Assembly: GCA_963709995.1 (NCBI GenBank)
Contig: CAVPYN010000019.1
Coordinates: 62,001-126,000 of the forward strand
Source: JAUIIK01 sp963709995
Lineage (GTDB): Bacteria > Chloroflexota > Chloroflexia > Thermomicrobiales > CFX8
Length of the DNA: 64,000 bases
Reading direction: 5' to 3'
The translations under genes and the position numbers were made by a program. Of this stretch, positions 17,953 through 26,395 are shown piece after piece (within the stretch, counting starts at the first letter, position 1; each line of letters begins with the position of its first letter). Under the pieces are notes generated by a model that had not been told where the DNA came from, searched no databases, and saw only the letters and a list, made by a program, of their open reading frames with translations.

Positions 17953-19194
17953 ATGCTACCGGTTGACGTGAAGTGGTACCGCAGGCTGCTCATATTCTCG
18001 ATTGCGATTGGTGTCGCAACCGGGGTCTTCGTCCTGATCTACTCGGGGCTCACTGCGGGTGTTAGCGGGTTCATCATTGATTCAGATTCCGCCAATTTCG
18101 GGTCAGGTCAGATCTGGTGGATTCCTTTGATATCTCTTGCCGGATTACTTGTAGCATTCTTGAGGAGATACTGGAACATCCCCAAGGAGCTTCCAGGTCC
18201 GATTGAGATGGCTAATCGTGCCTGGATCGATGTTAAGACGGCTCCACAGCTCGTTGTCCTCGCTGCTACGTCAATGATGCTGGGGGCAAGCCTCGGGCCA
18301 TCGTTCGGACTGGTCGTGGGTGGTGGAGGCATGGGCTCCTGGCTCGTCACCAGATTCAAGTTCGACGATGAGGAAGCAAAACGAGAATACACCCTCACTG
18401 GAATGTCTGGAGCCCTGGGTGGCGCCTTTAGCGCTCCCATGCTCGGAGCCGTGTTGACTTCTGAACTTGCCCCAACGCCGAAGAAGAACTATGTGGCTGC
18501 TTTCCTTCCTGCACTCATCGCGGCCACGATCTGTTACGCCATTTTCTGGGGAATAACAGGCACGACGATGTTGGAGGTGTATAGCCTTCCCGAGTATGAA
18601 TTCAGCTTCGGCCATATACCTCTGAGTCTCCTTCTCGGATTCATTGCTGCCGTCGTCGCGTTGGTATTCACCCTCATCATGAAACTCATTGCTCGAGTGG
18701 CCCCGCACATCAAGAATCCGCTGCTCAGAGGCATGATAGGCGGCGCGTCTGTCGGTTTGATTGCCTTCCTGTTTCCGCTATCGGCAAGTTCGGGTAACAC
18801 GCAGCTGGCTTTTGCCACTGACAACATGGCATCAATCAGCTTCGGGCTCCTGGTAGCAATATTGCTGGCGAAGATGTTCGCGGTCGCTATCAGCCAGGAA
18901 GCCGGATTCATTGGCGGTGTGGTATTCCCGATTATATTCCTGGGAGGAATTGCGGGGCTAGCGGTACATTCAGCCATACCTGAAATTCCTGTCGCCCTGG
19001 CAGTCGCAGCCCTGATTGCCGCAGTGCCAGGCGCAACATTGGGAGCACCCGTTAGTATGGTGCTTATCGGAGCCGGTTCGGTGGGAATTGGAATTGAAGC
19101 GTTTGCGCCTGTCGCCCTCTCAGTCGCTACGTCTCATATACTGATTTCGTTTGTCGTCAAGCGCATGAAGAAGCAGCAGGACGCAGCCGCATGA
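17953..19194 (+). CDS. CLC-family anion channel/transporter
   Basis: The 413-residue polytopic membrane protein fits the CLC fold. Helix-start motifs are present in modified form: LGASLGPSFGL stands where GREGP is normal, GAFSAPMLGAVLTSELA matches the second conserved block, and GFIGGVVFPIIFLGG the third (GxFxP-like). The external gating glutamate of GREGP is leucine here (SLGP), as in the divergent prokaryotic branch, so proton-coupled exchange is less likely and a channel-like mode more so. The first GSGIP selectivity motif is replaced by KELPGPIE. The ATG follows AGGGG. Pairing with SulP suggests anion balance; the ion is unknown. Confidence 0.85.
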   Translation: MLPVDVKWYRRLLIFSIAIGVATGVFVLIYSGLTAGVSGFIIDSDSANFGSGQIWWIPLISLAGLLVAFLRRYWNIPKELPGPIEMANRAWIDVKTAPQLVVLAATSMMLGASLGPSFGLVVGGGGMGSWLVTRFKFDDEEAKREYTLTGMSGALGGAFSAPMLGAVLTSELAPTPKKNYVAAFLPALIAATICYAIFWGITGTTMLEVYSLPEYEFSFGHIPLSLLLGFIAAVVALVFTLIMKLIARVAPHIKNPLLRGMIGGASVGLIAFLFPLSASSGNTQLAFATDNMASISFGLLVAILLAKMFAVAISQEAGFIGGVVFPIIFLGGIAGLAVHSAIPEIPVALAVAALIAAVPGATLGAPVSMVLIGAGSVGIGIEAFAPVALSVATSHILISFVVKRMKKQQDAAA

Positions 19195-19505
19195 ACCTGG
19201 TGTCGCTCCCCAACCCTGCAGTGACTGACCGGTAACCGTCGGTGGTGCCGTGGACGGCGCTGGACCGCCAACGTGGAGATGCGATTCTTACCAGAACACT
19301 GAAACTGCCCCCAGCCTGGCGGTTTCCAACGTACGGCCCGCGCATTGAAGATTTGCACCCTGAAATACGACTGCATAGTTGATGACTGCTACCCGTTTTT
19401 CTGGCAAAGTGGAAGTGTCGGGCGAGGCTCGTCTGACCGGGCTGCGAGTTCCTGCAACGTGACAGCCTCTCGGAGTTCGCTGTATGCGGAATGGGAGAGA
19501 GGGCA
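19195..19505. other. Intergenic region after the CLC gene
   Basis: About 310 bp with no plausible gene. No T-rich terminator was recognised. Confidence 0.4.
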
Positions 19506-19901
19506 ATGAACGATCAGGTCAGCGGTTGGGCGGTTGGTTGGACGGCGTTTGCAGCGATTATAATGATTCTCGGCGGCGCGTGGTGGATGATGACCGGGTT
19601 CATCGCCATCCTGAAAGACGAATTCTTCGTCGTCACACCGGAATACGTTTTTCAGTTCGATGCAACGAGTTGGGGCTGGATTCACCTCGGTGTCGGCATT
19701 GTCGTGGCAGCGTCTGGCCTGGGTCTCTTCAGTAGAGCAGTTTGGGCACGGATCGTTGGCGTGATCGTCGCCGCGATTGCGGCCGTCACGGCATTCGCCT
19801 GGATTCCCTGGTATCCGGTCTGGGCGATCATTTTCCTGACTATGTCCGTATTGGTTATCTGGGCGCTCACTGTTCACGGACGGGATTTCGCTCAGACTTG
19901 A
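19506..19901 (+). CDS. Small four-helix membrane protein (DUF7144-like)
   Basis: About 131 residues with four hydrophobic helices: WTAFAAIIMILGGAWWMMTG, then WIHLGVGIVVAASGLGLF, IVGVIVAAIAAVTAFAWI and WAIIFLTMSVLVIWALTVHG. The spacing and the W-rich first helix match small actinobacterial and Chloroflexi membrane proteins of the DUF7144 type. The function is unknown. An earlier ATG exists at 19491, but GAGAGG lies at a better distance from 19506. It stands alone between the CLC gene and a DUF6325 gene. Confidence 0.75.
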   Translation: MNDQVSGWAVGWTAFAAIIMILGGAWWMMTGFIAILKDEFFVVTPEYVFQFDATSWGWIHLGVGIVVAASGLGLFSRAVWARIVGVIVAAIAAVTAFAWIPWYPVWAIIFLTMSVLVIWALTVHGRDFAQT

Positions 19902-20098
19902 TGGTAGCCGACCAGTCCCGCTCCTCTATGTGATAGAGGCGTGCGTAACAATGTTTTTGATGTCGAATGCGTTGTGATACGTCGTGTGAGTTCCGTGGAT
20001 TGAGTGAGAAAGGGGGTCAGGCGTCCCTTTTAGATCGTTATCGCGATGCATTTGACCGGTTGGATTCTCATAGTTCATAGTATAGAAGGAGACACATA

Positions 20099-20641
20099 AT
20101 GGCAGTTGGACCAGTACAGCTTCTCGTAATCGGCTTCGAACACCCGGAGTTCCACGGGGAGATTATCGAACAGCTTGAGAAGTTGCGAGAGAGCGACACC
20201 GTGCGTGTGATTGATGCTCTGGCAGTCTACAAAGACTCCGAGGGTGACATTGAAGTGATGCACCTGAGCAATCTTTCCCGAGATGAAGCAATCGAGGTTG
20301 GAAGCAAGGTCGCTGCACTCATCGGACTGGGCATTGAGGGCGAAGAAGGTTTCGTGGCTGGCGCTGAAATGGGCGCGGAAGCTGCGGCCGATGGCATTGA
20401 GTTCTTCTCGGATGAGGATGCGTGGGATGTGATCGAAGACATTCCAAACGATTCGGCGGCAGCTTTGTTGCTGCTTGAACATCATTGGGCGATACCATTG
20501 CGAGATGCAATGTTTCGTGCGGGAGGATCACTTCTGGCTGAAGATTTCATCAGCCCGCTCGATCTCGTTGCAATCGGAATGCTCGCACGTGAAGAGGCCG
20601 AGGCGCTTCACGAGAGAGAAGCCGCCGCCGTCTCAGAGTAG
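20099..20641 (+). CDS. DUF6325/DUF1269 family protein
   Basis: The 180-residue protein begins VGPVQLLVIGFEHPEF and continues with VRVIDALAVYKDSEGDIEV, the typical opening of the DUF1269/DUF6325 family, often linked to stress and envelope genes. A glycine-rich centre (LIGLGIEGEEGFVAGAEMGAE in shortened form) stands where relatives have a membrane-associated helix. The end is helical (LVAIGMLAREEAEALHEREAA). AGAAGGAG lies before the ATG. No partner gene is visible. The C-terminal half resembles that of the SHOCT-like protein at 10.8 kb. Confidence 0.8.
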   Translation: MAVGPVQLLVIGFEHPEFHGEIIEQLEKLRESDTVRVIDALAVYKDSEGDIEVMHLSNLSRDEAIEVGSKVAALIGLGIEGEEGFVAGAEMGAEAAADGIEFFSDEDAWDVIEDIPNDSAAALLLLEHHWAIPLRDAMFRAGGSLLAEDFISPLDLVAIGMLAREEAEALHEREAAAVSE

Positions 20642-20760
20642 CGTTCGGGCGCGTATGTTGACTGGGAGGAGGTAGACGATGGGTGCTAGCCGTCGCGTAG
20701 CGCGAAGGACATCCCGGCGAGTTGCTCGAAGACGATAAGTCGCAGAGATAGCCCGTCGCA

Positions 20761-20798
20761 CAGCGGCCCCGAAGAAACTCAGTTGATTCGGGCCGCTG
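20761..20798 (+). terminator. Hairpin after the DUF6325 gene
   Basis: CAGCGGCCCCGAA (20761-20773) pairs with TTCGGGCCGCTG (20787-20798) over 12 base pairs with one bulged C. The loop contains AACT-C-AGTT, which can pair too. The bases TATTCT follow. It is probably the end of the DUF6325 transcript. Confidence 0.5.
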
Positions 20799-20845
20799 TA
20801 TTCTGGGATGCGACGTCCAAGATCATTCACCAACAGGAGTTATCG

Positions 20846-20917
20846 ATGAAAGAAGATGCTGCCTGCCTGACCGTGGGCAACTGCGATGGGGTACGGCTTC
20901 ATCCGGGCGAGGAGTGA
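20846..20917 (+). CDS. Possible 23-residue leader peptide
   Basis: AGGAG stands six bases before an ATG that opens MKEDAACLTVGNCDGVRLHP and stops after 23 codons, 84 bp ahead of the methyltransferase ATG. Two cysteines are present. It could be a regulatory leader peptide or chance. Confidence 0.25.
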   Translation: MKEDAACLTVGNCDGVRLHPGEE

Positions 20918-21001
20918 ATTTCCAGATCGCCTGCATCGCAAAAGAGCGATTACTACACCGACCCATCCGGGCACAGGTTGTTCGAGCAAAAGGGACACGG
21001 G

Positions 21002-21961
21002 ATGCATGTACGAACAATAGCCGATCGACTCAGAGCAGGTGAAGTCCTGCTCATGGACGGAGCCACCGGAGATGAGTTGGAGCGTCGCGGGGTCGAAGTA
21101 AGAAGAGGCGAAGCTTTCGAAGACGGTACGCAAACGATCTACGACTATCTCAATGAATCTGACCCCGCCAGCATGCGCCGGGTCCATGAGGATTATCTGC
21201 GTCGAATGGGACCATGGTCCGCACCGGCGAATGTCGAAGCGCCAGATGTCGTAGGACAGATTCATGAAGACTACTTGCGGCTCGGCGCCGACATCATTAT
21301 CTCGAACAGCTTTTGGACGAACCGGCCAAAGCTCGCGCAAATCGGCATGGGCGACGAGTGGGAGCGATTCACTCGAGCTGCTGGTGAAATCGCGGTACGT
21401 AGCAGGGACAAGGTGAATCCCGAAGCCTATGTCGCAGGTGGGATTGCGCCTCCGATTGACGGCGACCTTGGCGCAGAGTTTCGCGCGCAGTCGCGTGTGC
21501 TTGCAGACGTTGGCGTGGATTTCATGTTGCCGGAGTACGTGGCAGCCATCGACGAGGCCGTCGTTGCGGTTGAAGCCTGCGCGACCGCTGGACTCCCGGT
21601 CTTCCTGGGACTCCGGCTGATCTCTTCGCGCGGCACGATGCAGTTCGGCGAGAGTTTCGAGGATCTGTGCCGCGCTCTTGAAGGTTTGCCAGTCGAGGCG
21701 ATTCTGTTGATGTGCTCGAACCCAGCCGACGTTTCGGTTGGGCTGCCGAAGCTGAGACAGGCATTCAATGGACCGATCGGGGCCTATTCGCATCCTCCCG
21801 CAGGGCCCGATATCGACGACGAACTTGAACGCTTCGCTCGCTACGGCCAAGAGTGGTTAGAGATGGGCGCACAAATCGTCGGTGGCTGCTGCGGAACGGA
21901 GCCGAAACATATCGCCGCGCTGGCCGGCGTCGTCAAGGGGCATCGCCAGCCAGCGATGTGA
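21002..21961 (+). CDS. Homocysteine S-methyltransferase-like protein
   Basis: The 319-residue protein has the zinc-dependent methyltransferase barrel of the homocysteine S-methyltransferase family (BHMT, MmuM, MetH N-terminus). It starts LLMDGATGDELERRG, contains DIIISNSFWTNRPKL near residue 90, and ends with VGGCCGTEPKHI, where the paired cysteines bind zinc. The upstream zinc cysteine of the family is probably the one in LLMCSNPA near residue 240. It would transfer a methyl group from a donor such as S-methylmethionine or a betaine to homocysteine; the donor is unknown. An upstream in-frame TTG (20978) is possible, but AAGGGA before ATG 21002 fits better. Confidence 0.88.
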   Translation: MHVRTIADRLRAGEVLLMDGATGDELERRGVEVRRGEAFEDGTQTIYDYLNESDPASMRRVHEDYLRRMGPWSAPANVEAPDVVGQIHEDYLRLGADIIISNSFWTNRPKLAQIGMGDEWERFTRAAGEIAVRSRDKVNPEAYVAGGIAPPIDGDLGAEFRAQSRVLADVGVDFMLPEYVAAIDEAVVAVEACATAGLPVFLGLRLISSRGTMQFGESFEDLCRALEGLPVEAILLMCSNPADVSVGLPKLRQAFNGPIGAYSHPPAGPDIDDELERFARYGQEWLEMGAQIVGGCCGTEPKHIAALAGVVKGHRQPAM

Positions 21962-22335
21962 ATCGGGCGAGGTTCTGTAGCCGAGAAGAAGGTTGTTCTT
22001 CTCTGTATATTTGACGGCCACCAAGCCGTCGTCCCAGTCGCTTGCCGCATCACCATCTGTGCCGGCAGGATGACGCTCGTCGATGTTTTGGCAGGTGAAG
22101 GCATACTACTATGTTCTTCCCAACTGCTCGCGGAATTGACAGGTAGACGCCTCCACGAGCGAGAGAAGAGCCACAGAGATCGCCAAGCGGCAAAGAACCA
22201 CGATTGGCCTGGCAGTCGCGACTGCGCCGGTCTGAACGTGAAGTTCCGGTTTCGTGGAGCCCGTTCAAATCTGTTGCGCATGGATAGCCTGGCTTGATAT
22301 CACCCCTCAGGATTCTCGAAATGAGTGACAGGTCA
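21962..22335. other. Convergent intergenic region
   Basis: About 370 bp between the methyltransferase and the FAD monooxygenase stop. Apart from the hairpin at 21983-22003, nothing is recognised; a minus-strand frame running 21841-22281 overlaps the methyltransferase and looks like a shadow. Confidence 0.45.
21983..22003 (+). terminator. Hairpin terminator candidate
   Basis: GAGAAGAA, loop GGTTG and TTCTTCTC form a perfect 8-bp hairpin 21 bp after the methyltransferase stop. The sequence TGTATATTTG follows, moderately T-rich. Confidence 0.5.
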
Positions 22336-24033
22336 CTATCCGGACTCGTCGCTTCCAGTTACGAGATCGAGGAGGTGGTCAGTATCCTTCGGGGCCCTGT
22401 TTCCGCGCCATGCCACGTGACGATCGGGCCGTGAGAGCACGAACGTCCGATCGTAAATGTCGGAAGCGCATTCATCCGGAAGATCAACAATGTCCAGCCT
22501 TATCCCACGCCTTCGAGCTGACTCTACGACGTCATCGACAGGTTCCCTGGAACCGACCCGGATCATTGTGAACTCTGGCCCGAGTTGGTCGTAGAGCGAC
22601 GAACCATCTCGAAGCCAGACGTGGGGGGTGCGACACCCTGGGACGGTAGAAGGGGTGAACTCCGCCATGGAGTAGGGCGGGTATTCTCCGTCGTCGTAGG
22701 CAATGATTGGCGAATCGTCGTAGTAGTAGCCAAAGTTCAGCCCGGCGCAAGCGTACTGCTGGACGTTCAGAGCGTAGGTCGATGCGCCAAGCGCCGCTCG
22801 TGCGGCCAACCCCTCCGGCGTGGCGTCTTCGATCTCCGGAGGCACCGCTCGTCGCTGGCGGGCGGTCGAAAACGCGTGGTTCATCGCGAAGTAGGATACC
22901 TGCTCGGTGATTGGATGGCGTTCGGCTTCGTACGCGTCGAGTATTCGCTCTCCGCCCCAGCCCTTCAAGCGCGCCGAGACAAGCCAGGCAAGGTTTTCGG
23001 CGTCTGCTAGCCCAGCATTCATGCCGTACCCGGCAAAAGGGACCCAGAGGTGAGCCGCGTCGCCGCAGATGAATACCCGTCGCTCGCGGAACCTGTCCGC
23101 AAGTAGCCTGCGCCCGTACCAATCCTCCCGGGAAATCACGTCGTACTCGAAGTCCGGCCCGACGCCCAGAATCTGCCGTATAGCCCAGTCACGGTCGACC
23201 GCGTCAAAATCGGCCTCTTCTTCACGCAGATAATTGTGTACCAGCCAGTTCTCCACACCGTCGATCGCATATACTGTCCCGCTACGCCGCGGGTTAAGCG
23301 AAAGGCTTCCCCAGGATAGTTCGGTTGTTAGACGGCGGATGAGTGACGGCGCGTGAATGTAGGTGGACTGAACCCGCTGGATGACGGCATCTCCGGATAG
23401 CCTGGAGCCGATCTGTTTGCGAACCCGCGATTGCCCACCATCACAACCGATTAAATAGGCTGAATCGATTTCGACCGGTTCGTCGCTGTCGAGACTGCGT
23501 GCGAATGCTCTTACATTGCTGCGGTCCTGTTCGAATCGCTCGTACTCGAAGCGGTTCAACACGCTGACGTTCGGGTGGGACACAACTGCTTCGAAGAGGA
23601 TCGGTTCCATGTAGATCTGGTTGATCCGGTGTGGGGGTTCCGGCGTCGGCCAACCCGTGTCCGGCCCTTCCTTAGCAGTGAATCTCCTTCCCCGGCTGGG
23701 TATCGACACCCGTGCCAGTTCCGGGCCGGTCATCGTGGTGCGAAACGCGATGTCGTGTGGGAAGTCCTCGGGGAGTCCCGCGCAGCGGATATCTTGCGCT
23801 ACTCCGAGGCGACGAAAGATCTCCATCGAACGGGCCGAGACGTGATTGCACTTGACGCTCGGCGGTTCACCAGCCTCGCGCAGCTCGATGACACAGACTC
23901 GATTGCCCCGTTGGGCCAGATCAAGTGTCAGCGTTAATCCCACCGGGCCGGCGCCCACGACGACAACCTCTGCTTCAATTCGTTTTGGCATCCTGCCCGC
24001 CGTAGGCACCAAATAGTCCATCACGCATATCAC
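22336..24033 (-). CDS. FAD-dependent aromatic monooxygenase
   Basis: The 565-residue protein is a class A flavoprotein hydroxylase of the phenol hydroxylase/TfdB type (FAD_binding_3). The FAD fingerprint VVVVGAGPVGLTLTLDLAQRG is near residue 23, the NAD(P)H/FAD DG motif is in LIGCDGGQSRVRKQIG near 190, and the second FAD motif is in FICGDAAHLWVPFAGYGMN near 330. About 100 C-terminal residues form the thioredoxin-like tail typical of the group. It hydroxylates an aromatic or polyketide-like substrate that cannot be named. Its start overlaps the stop of the Vps62-like gene by four bases, so the two are translationally coupled. Confidence 0.92.
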   Translation of the reverse strand: MICVMDYLVPTAGRMPKRIEAEVVVVGAGPVGLTLTLDLAQRGNRVCVIELREAGEPPSVKCNHVSARSMEIFRRLGVAQDIRCAGLPEDFPHDIAFRTTMTGPELARVSIPSRGRRFTAKEGPDTGWPTPEPPHRINQIYMEPILFEAVVSHPNVSVLNRFEYERFEQDRSNVRAFARSLDSDEPVEIDSAYLIGCDGGQSRVRKQIGSRLSGDAVIQRVQSTYIHAPSLIRRLTTELSWGSLSLNPRRSGTVYAIDGVENWLVHNYLREEEADFDAVDRDWAIRQILGVGPDFEYDVISREDWYGRRLLADRFRERRVFICGDAAHLWVPFAGYGMNAGLADAENLAWLVSARLKGWGGERILDAYEAERHPITEQVSYFAMNHAFSTARQRRAVPPEIEDATPEGLAARAALGASTYALNVQQYACAGLNFGYYYDDSPIIAYDDGEYPPYSMAEFTPSTVPGCRTPHVWLRDGSSLYDQLGPEFTMIRVGSREPVDDVVESARRRGIRLDIVDLPDECASDIYDRTFVLSRPDRHVAWRGNRAPKDTDHLLDLVTGSDESG

Positions 24034-25838
24034 CGTCCACGGATTTCCCGGAAGTTGTCAATGATGATTAGCAACGAGAGCAACGCGAACACAACGACGA
24101 CCGTTTCCAGGAAGAACTCGTAGAGCAACACGCCGAGCGAGACGATCGCCAGAACCACCGAAATGCCGACGAGAAGGTCGGTGAGATGGCGCCGGAGCGC
24201 CGCATCGACAGCAAAGAACATGACGACCATGCCACCGACCGCGCTGAGCCAGACGCTCGGAAAAAGAAGCACGAGTCCCACGAACCCGAGCAGAAGCAGC
24301 CCGACGCTTACCGCCGCCCAAGTCTCGACGATCCGGCTCTCCTGTATCTCCGCCGGAGACAGCGGCACATGGAACTGCCGGACATGGCTGGTTGGATCGC
24401 CGAAATCACCATCGGATATTCGTTCGATATGGAGTTCAATCGCCTCCGCAGTCTGAATCAATTCCGATCGGTGGGCATTGAGCCGGGATATCTCTTGCTC
24501 GCCACTGGCAAGCACCTGCTGTCGTTCCTCCAGAATCGAGTGAAAGACTTCCGAACGGTGGAGCGCTTCGACTTCGATACCAGTCCGGGCAAGCGTGCCT
24601 TCCAAGCCGGAGATTGCATCGTCCGTAGAGCGCATTTCCTCGTAGATCTCGCCAAGCCTTGATTCCAGAATTCGTCTTGCTTCGCCAGGCGGCGCGACTT
24701 TATGGAGGCCACTCCACCCAACTGGATCGGACCAGGTCTGGCGGATCGTGCCATCCCGATTGTATTTCGGTCCGGCCGGCGCCGACTCTCCTTCCAGCGG
24801 GTCGCTCGTGAACAGGCCCCACAACCCATGATAATTCTCGACCCAGACGTCGTCGGCGCTCAAGAGTGCTGGAGTCCACTGATGTTCGGTTCCCGGTCCG
24901 ATCGAAAGGCCGTCTCCACGAGCGTAATCGACGTACGGGAAGCGAAGCAGACCGGCGATGCGGCTGCCGGTTGTCGATGGATCTCCTTGCCGGAGAAGTT
25001 GGGTCCAGAGCCTGCGCGTCTGATCGACGAACCGGGACACCGGTTTCAGAATGCCCACTTCGTAACGGGCCAGATACTCACCTGGTTGGAGATAGCTGGC
25101 GTGCGATCCGGCGGCGGGAAAAATCACCGGGTGCTGGCCTTCTCGGATCAAGGCGGGATCGTCCCACCGTCTGCGCAAGTCCTGGCCGGGAAACTCGTGA
25201 ACGCTGCCGGCAACCCAGAGCGGCTGATAGCCATCATCTGTCTTTTCAAGGTAAATGAAGACCTGCTCCCAGTCGGCTTCATGATCATTCACGCCGTGAA
25301 ATGTCGAGCGCCAGTCGTTCATCGCGTAGAAGTAAAGGTAGTGCAGGATCGTATAGTGGCCACGGCGCACGACACGCCCATAGTAGGGAAAGTCGGGAGC
25401 CTGGCTGCGAATTTGCTGGTATCGGCGTTCGGCCGCCGCGACGGTTCCGCCCGGAACGCGTCCACGAAGGAGCGACGCTATCTCGAAGATCGAGTCCAGG
25501 GCGCGGATACCGAGCCCGACGCGCGCAAGTCGCCCGCGCGCGTTGAATACGGGCCGATCGTCGCGAATGAGCCAGCGCGCGAGTTCTCGTCCGTCAAGCG
25601 GCCGATCAACGAATCGTAAGAAGTGTTGACGCCCAGCCTCCGGTGGTTTGAGACTCCCCAGGGTTTCGAGGCAAACCGAACCGCGACTGATGACTCTTTC
25701 CGCTTCCCCGGTTTCTTCATTGCCGAGATAGAGCGCGCAGTCTGCGACGTATTGATCGGTGGCGCACGGAAAGAACAGTTCGCCGTAGGTGAACCGGAGT
25801 ATTGGCTCATATTCTCGGAGGAGTTGCAGGTCATTCAA
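24030..25838 (-). CDS. Vps62-like protein with C-terminal coiled coil and membrane helices
   Basis: The N-terminal 370 residues resemble the Vps62/DUF946 family: YEPILRFTYGELFFP, HYTILHYLYFYAMNDWRS, NDHEADWEQVFIYLE and FPAAGSHASYL are typical blocks. A long charged helical part (about 400-500; ISGLEGTLARTG, EISRLNAHRSELIQTAEAI) should form a coiled coil. Four hydrophobic segments follow, such as VSVGLLLLGFVGLVLLFPSV and VVVFALLSLLIIIDNF. The protein thus presents a Vps62 domain on a membrane anchor. The open frame extends to 25952, but the upstream part overlaps the preceding gene; TTG 25838, just before the family match, overlaps that gene by 8 bases and is preferred. Function is unknown. 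Confidence 0.75.
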   Translation of the reverse strand: MNDLQLLREYEPILRFTYGELFFPCATDQYVADCALYLGNEETGEAERVISRGSVCLETLGSLKPPEAGRQHFLRFVDRPLDGRELARWLIRDDRPVFNARGRLARVGLGIRALDSIFEIASLLRGRVPGGTVAAAERRYQQIRSQAPDFPYYGRVVRRGHYTILHYLYFYAMNDWRSTFHGVNDHEADWEQVFIYLEKTDDGYQPLWVAGSVHEFPGQDLRRRWDDPALIREGQHPVIFPAAGSHASYLQPGEYLARYEVGILKPVSRFVDQTRRLWTQLLRQGDPSTTGSRIAGLLRFPYVDYARGDGLSIGPGTEHQWTPALLSADDVWVENYHGLWGLFTSDPLEGESAPAGPKYNRDGTIRQTWSDPVGWSGLHKVAPPGEARRILESRLGEIYEEMRSTDDAISGLEGTLARTGIEVEALHRSEVFHSILEERQQVLASGEQEISRLNAHRSELIQTAEAIELHIERISDGDFGDPTSHVRQFHVPLSPAEIQESRIVETWAAVSVGLLLLGFVGLVLLFPSVWLSAVGGMVVMFFAVDAALRRHLTDLLVGISVVLAIVSLGVLLYEFFLETVVVVFALLSLLIIIDNFREIRGR

Positions 25839-26256
25839 TGGGAACGATTTCTCGTGTGCGAATGTAACCAAATGCCCCGCGAACGTCGCGTGAGTTGAGG
25901 TAGAAGATCGCCAGGACGCTAAGAACGAGCGTGATGTAGTTTGGGTGCCCATGGTGGTAGGACCAGAGCCCGACCGCTAGTTGAACCGATAACACGAATA
26001 GCGCCAGGGGCCATGCCCAGCGGACCATGAACAAGAGGCCCACGGCGACGATGAGTCCCAGAACGGCGATAGCTGCCTGGAGTCCGTTGAGATACACCTC
26101 GGTTGTCCGAAACCCGGTGTCCGCCGGACCGCTTGCCCACCATCCAGCGATCGCGGATGCGGACGAGACGACCTGGATCGCCGCGATGGCTGGTACACCG
26201 AATGGCCTATTCGTTGGTTGCTGGCCCAAGGTTCTAAGATCCTCGAAGATTGACAC
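25831..26256 (-). CDS. Small polytopic membrane protein
   Basis: The last 141 codons of a longer open frame look coding: four hydrophobic segments, among them AIAAIQVVSSASAIAGWWASG, LQAAIAVLGLIVAVGLLFMV, PLALFVLSVQLAVGLWSY and YITLVLSVLAIFYL. The first half of the long frame overlaps the divergent MFS gene and is low-complexity, so a GTG at 26256 (VSIFEDLRTLG) is chosen, without a clear binding site. It overlaps the Vps62-like gene. Family not recognised; it is the first gene of the membrane protein - Vps62 - monooxygenase unit. Confidence 0.6.
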   Translation of the reverse strand: MSIFEDLRTLGQQPTNRPFGVPAIAAIQVVSSASAIAGWWASGPADTGFRTTEVYLNGLQAAIAVLGLIVAVGLLFMVRWAWPLALFVLSVQLAVGLWSYHHGHPNYITLVLSVLAIFYLNSRDVRGAFGYIRTREIVPIE

Positions 26257-26395
26257 ACCCGCGGAACAACGTTGCACAAAGTGTAATCCTCTATGCGGGC
26301 GAGAGCGAAATGAACCAGGCTGATTCGGCAGACACAGCGGCTGGGATGGGCACTTGGAAGAACGTTTGGTCGTGGATTTCCGTTCTGTGGCCACG

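Larger units (their letters stand above)
20642..21001. other. Intergenic region with a hairpin and a short reading frame
   Basis: About 360 bp ahead of the homocysteine methyltransferase-like gene. It holds the hairpin at 20761-20798 and a 23-codon frame at 20846-20917, both listed separately. I found no match to the SAM or cobalamin riboswitch cores I know. Confidence 0.5.

Noticed and set aside
20830..21001. SAM or cobalamin riboswitch before the homocysteine methyltransferase-like gene
   Set aside because: I could not find the conserved cores of these riboswitches in the leader.
21841..22281. 146-codon minus-strand frame
   Set aside because: It overlaps the end of the methyltransferase gene and has an arginine- and serine-rich composition typical of an antisense shadow.
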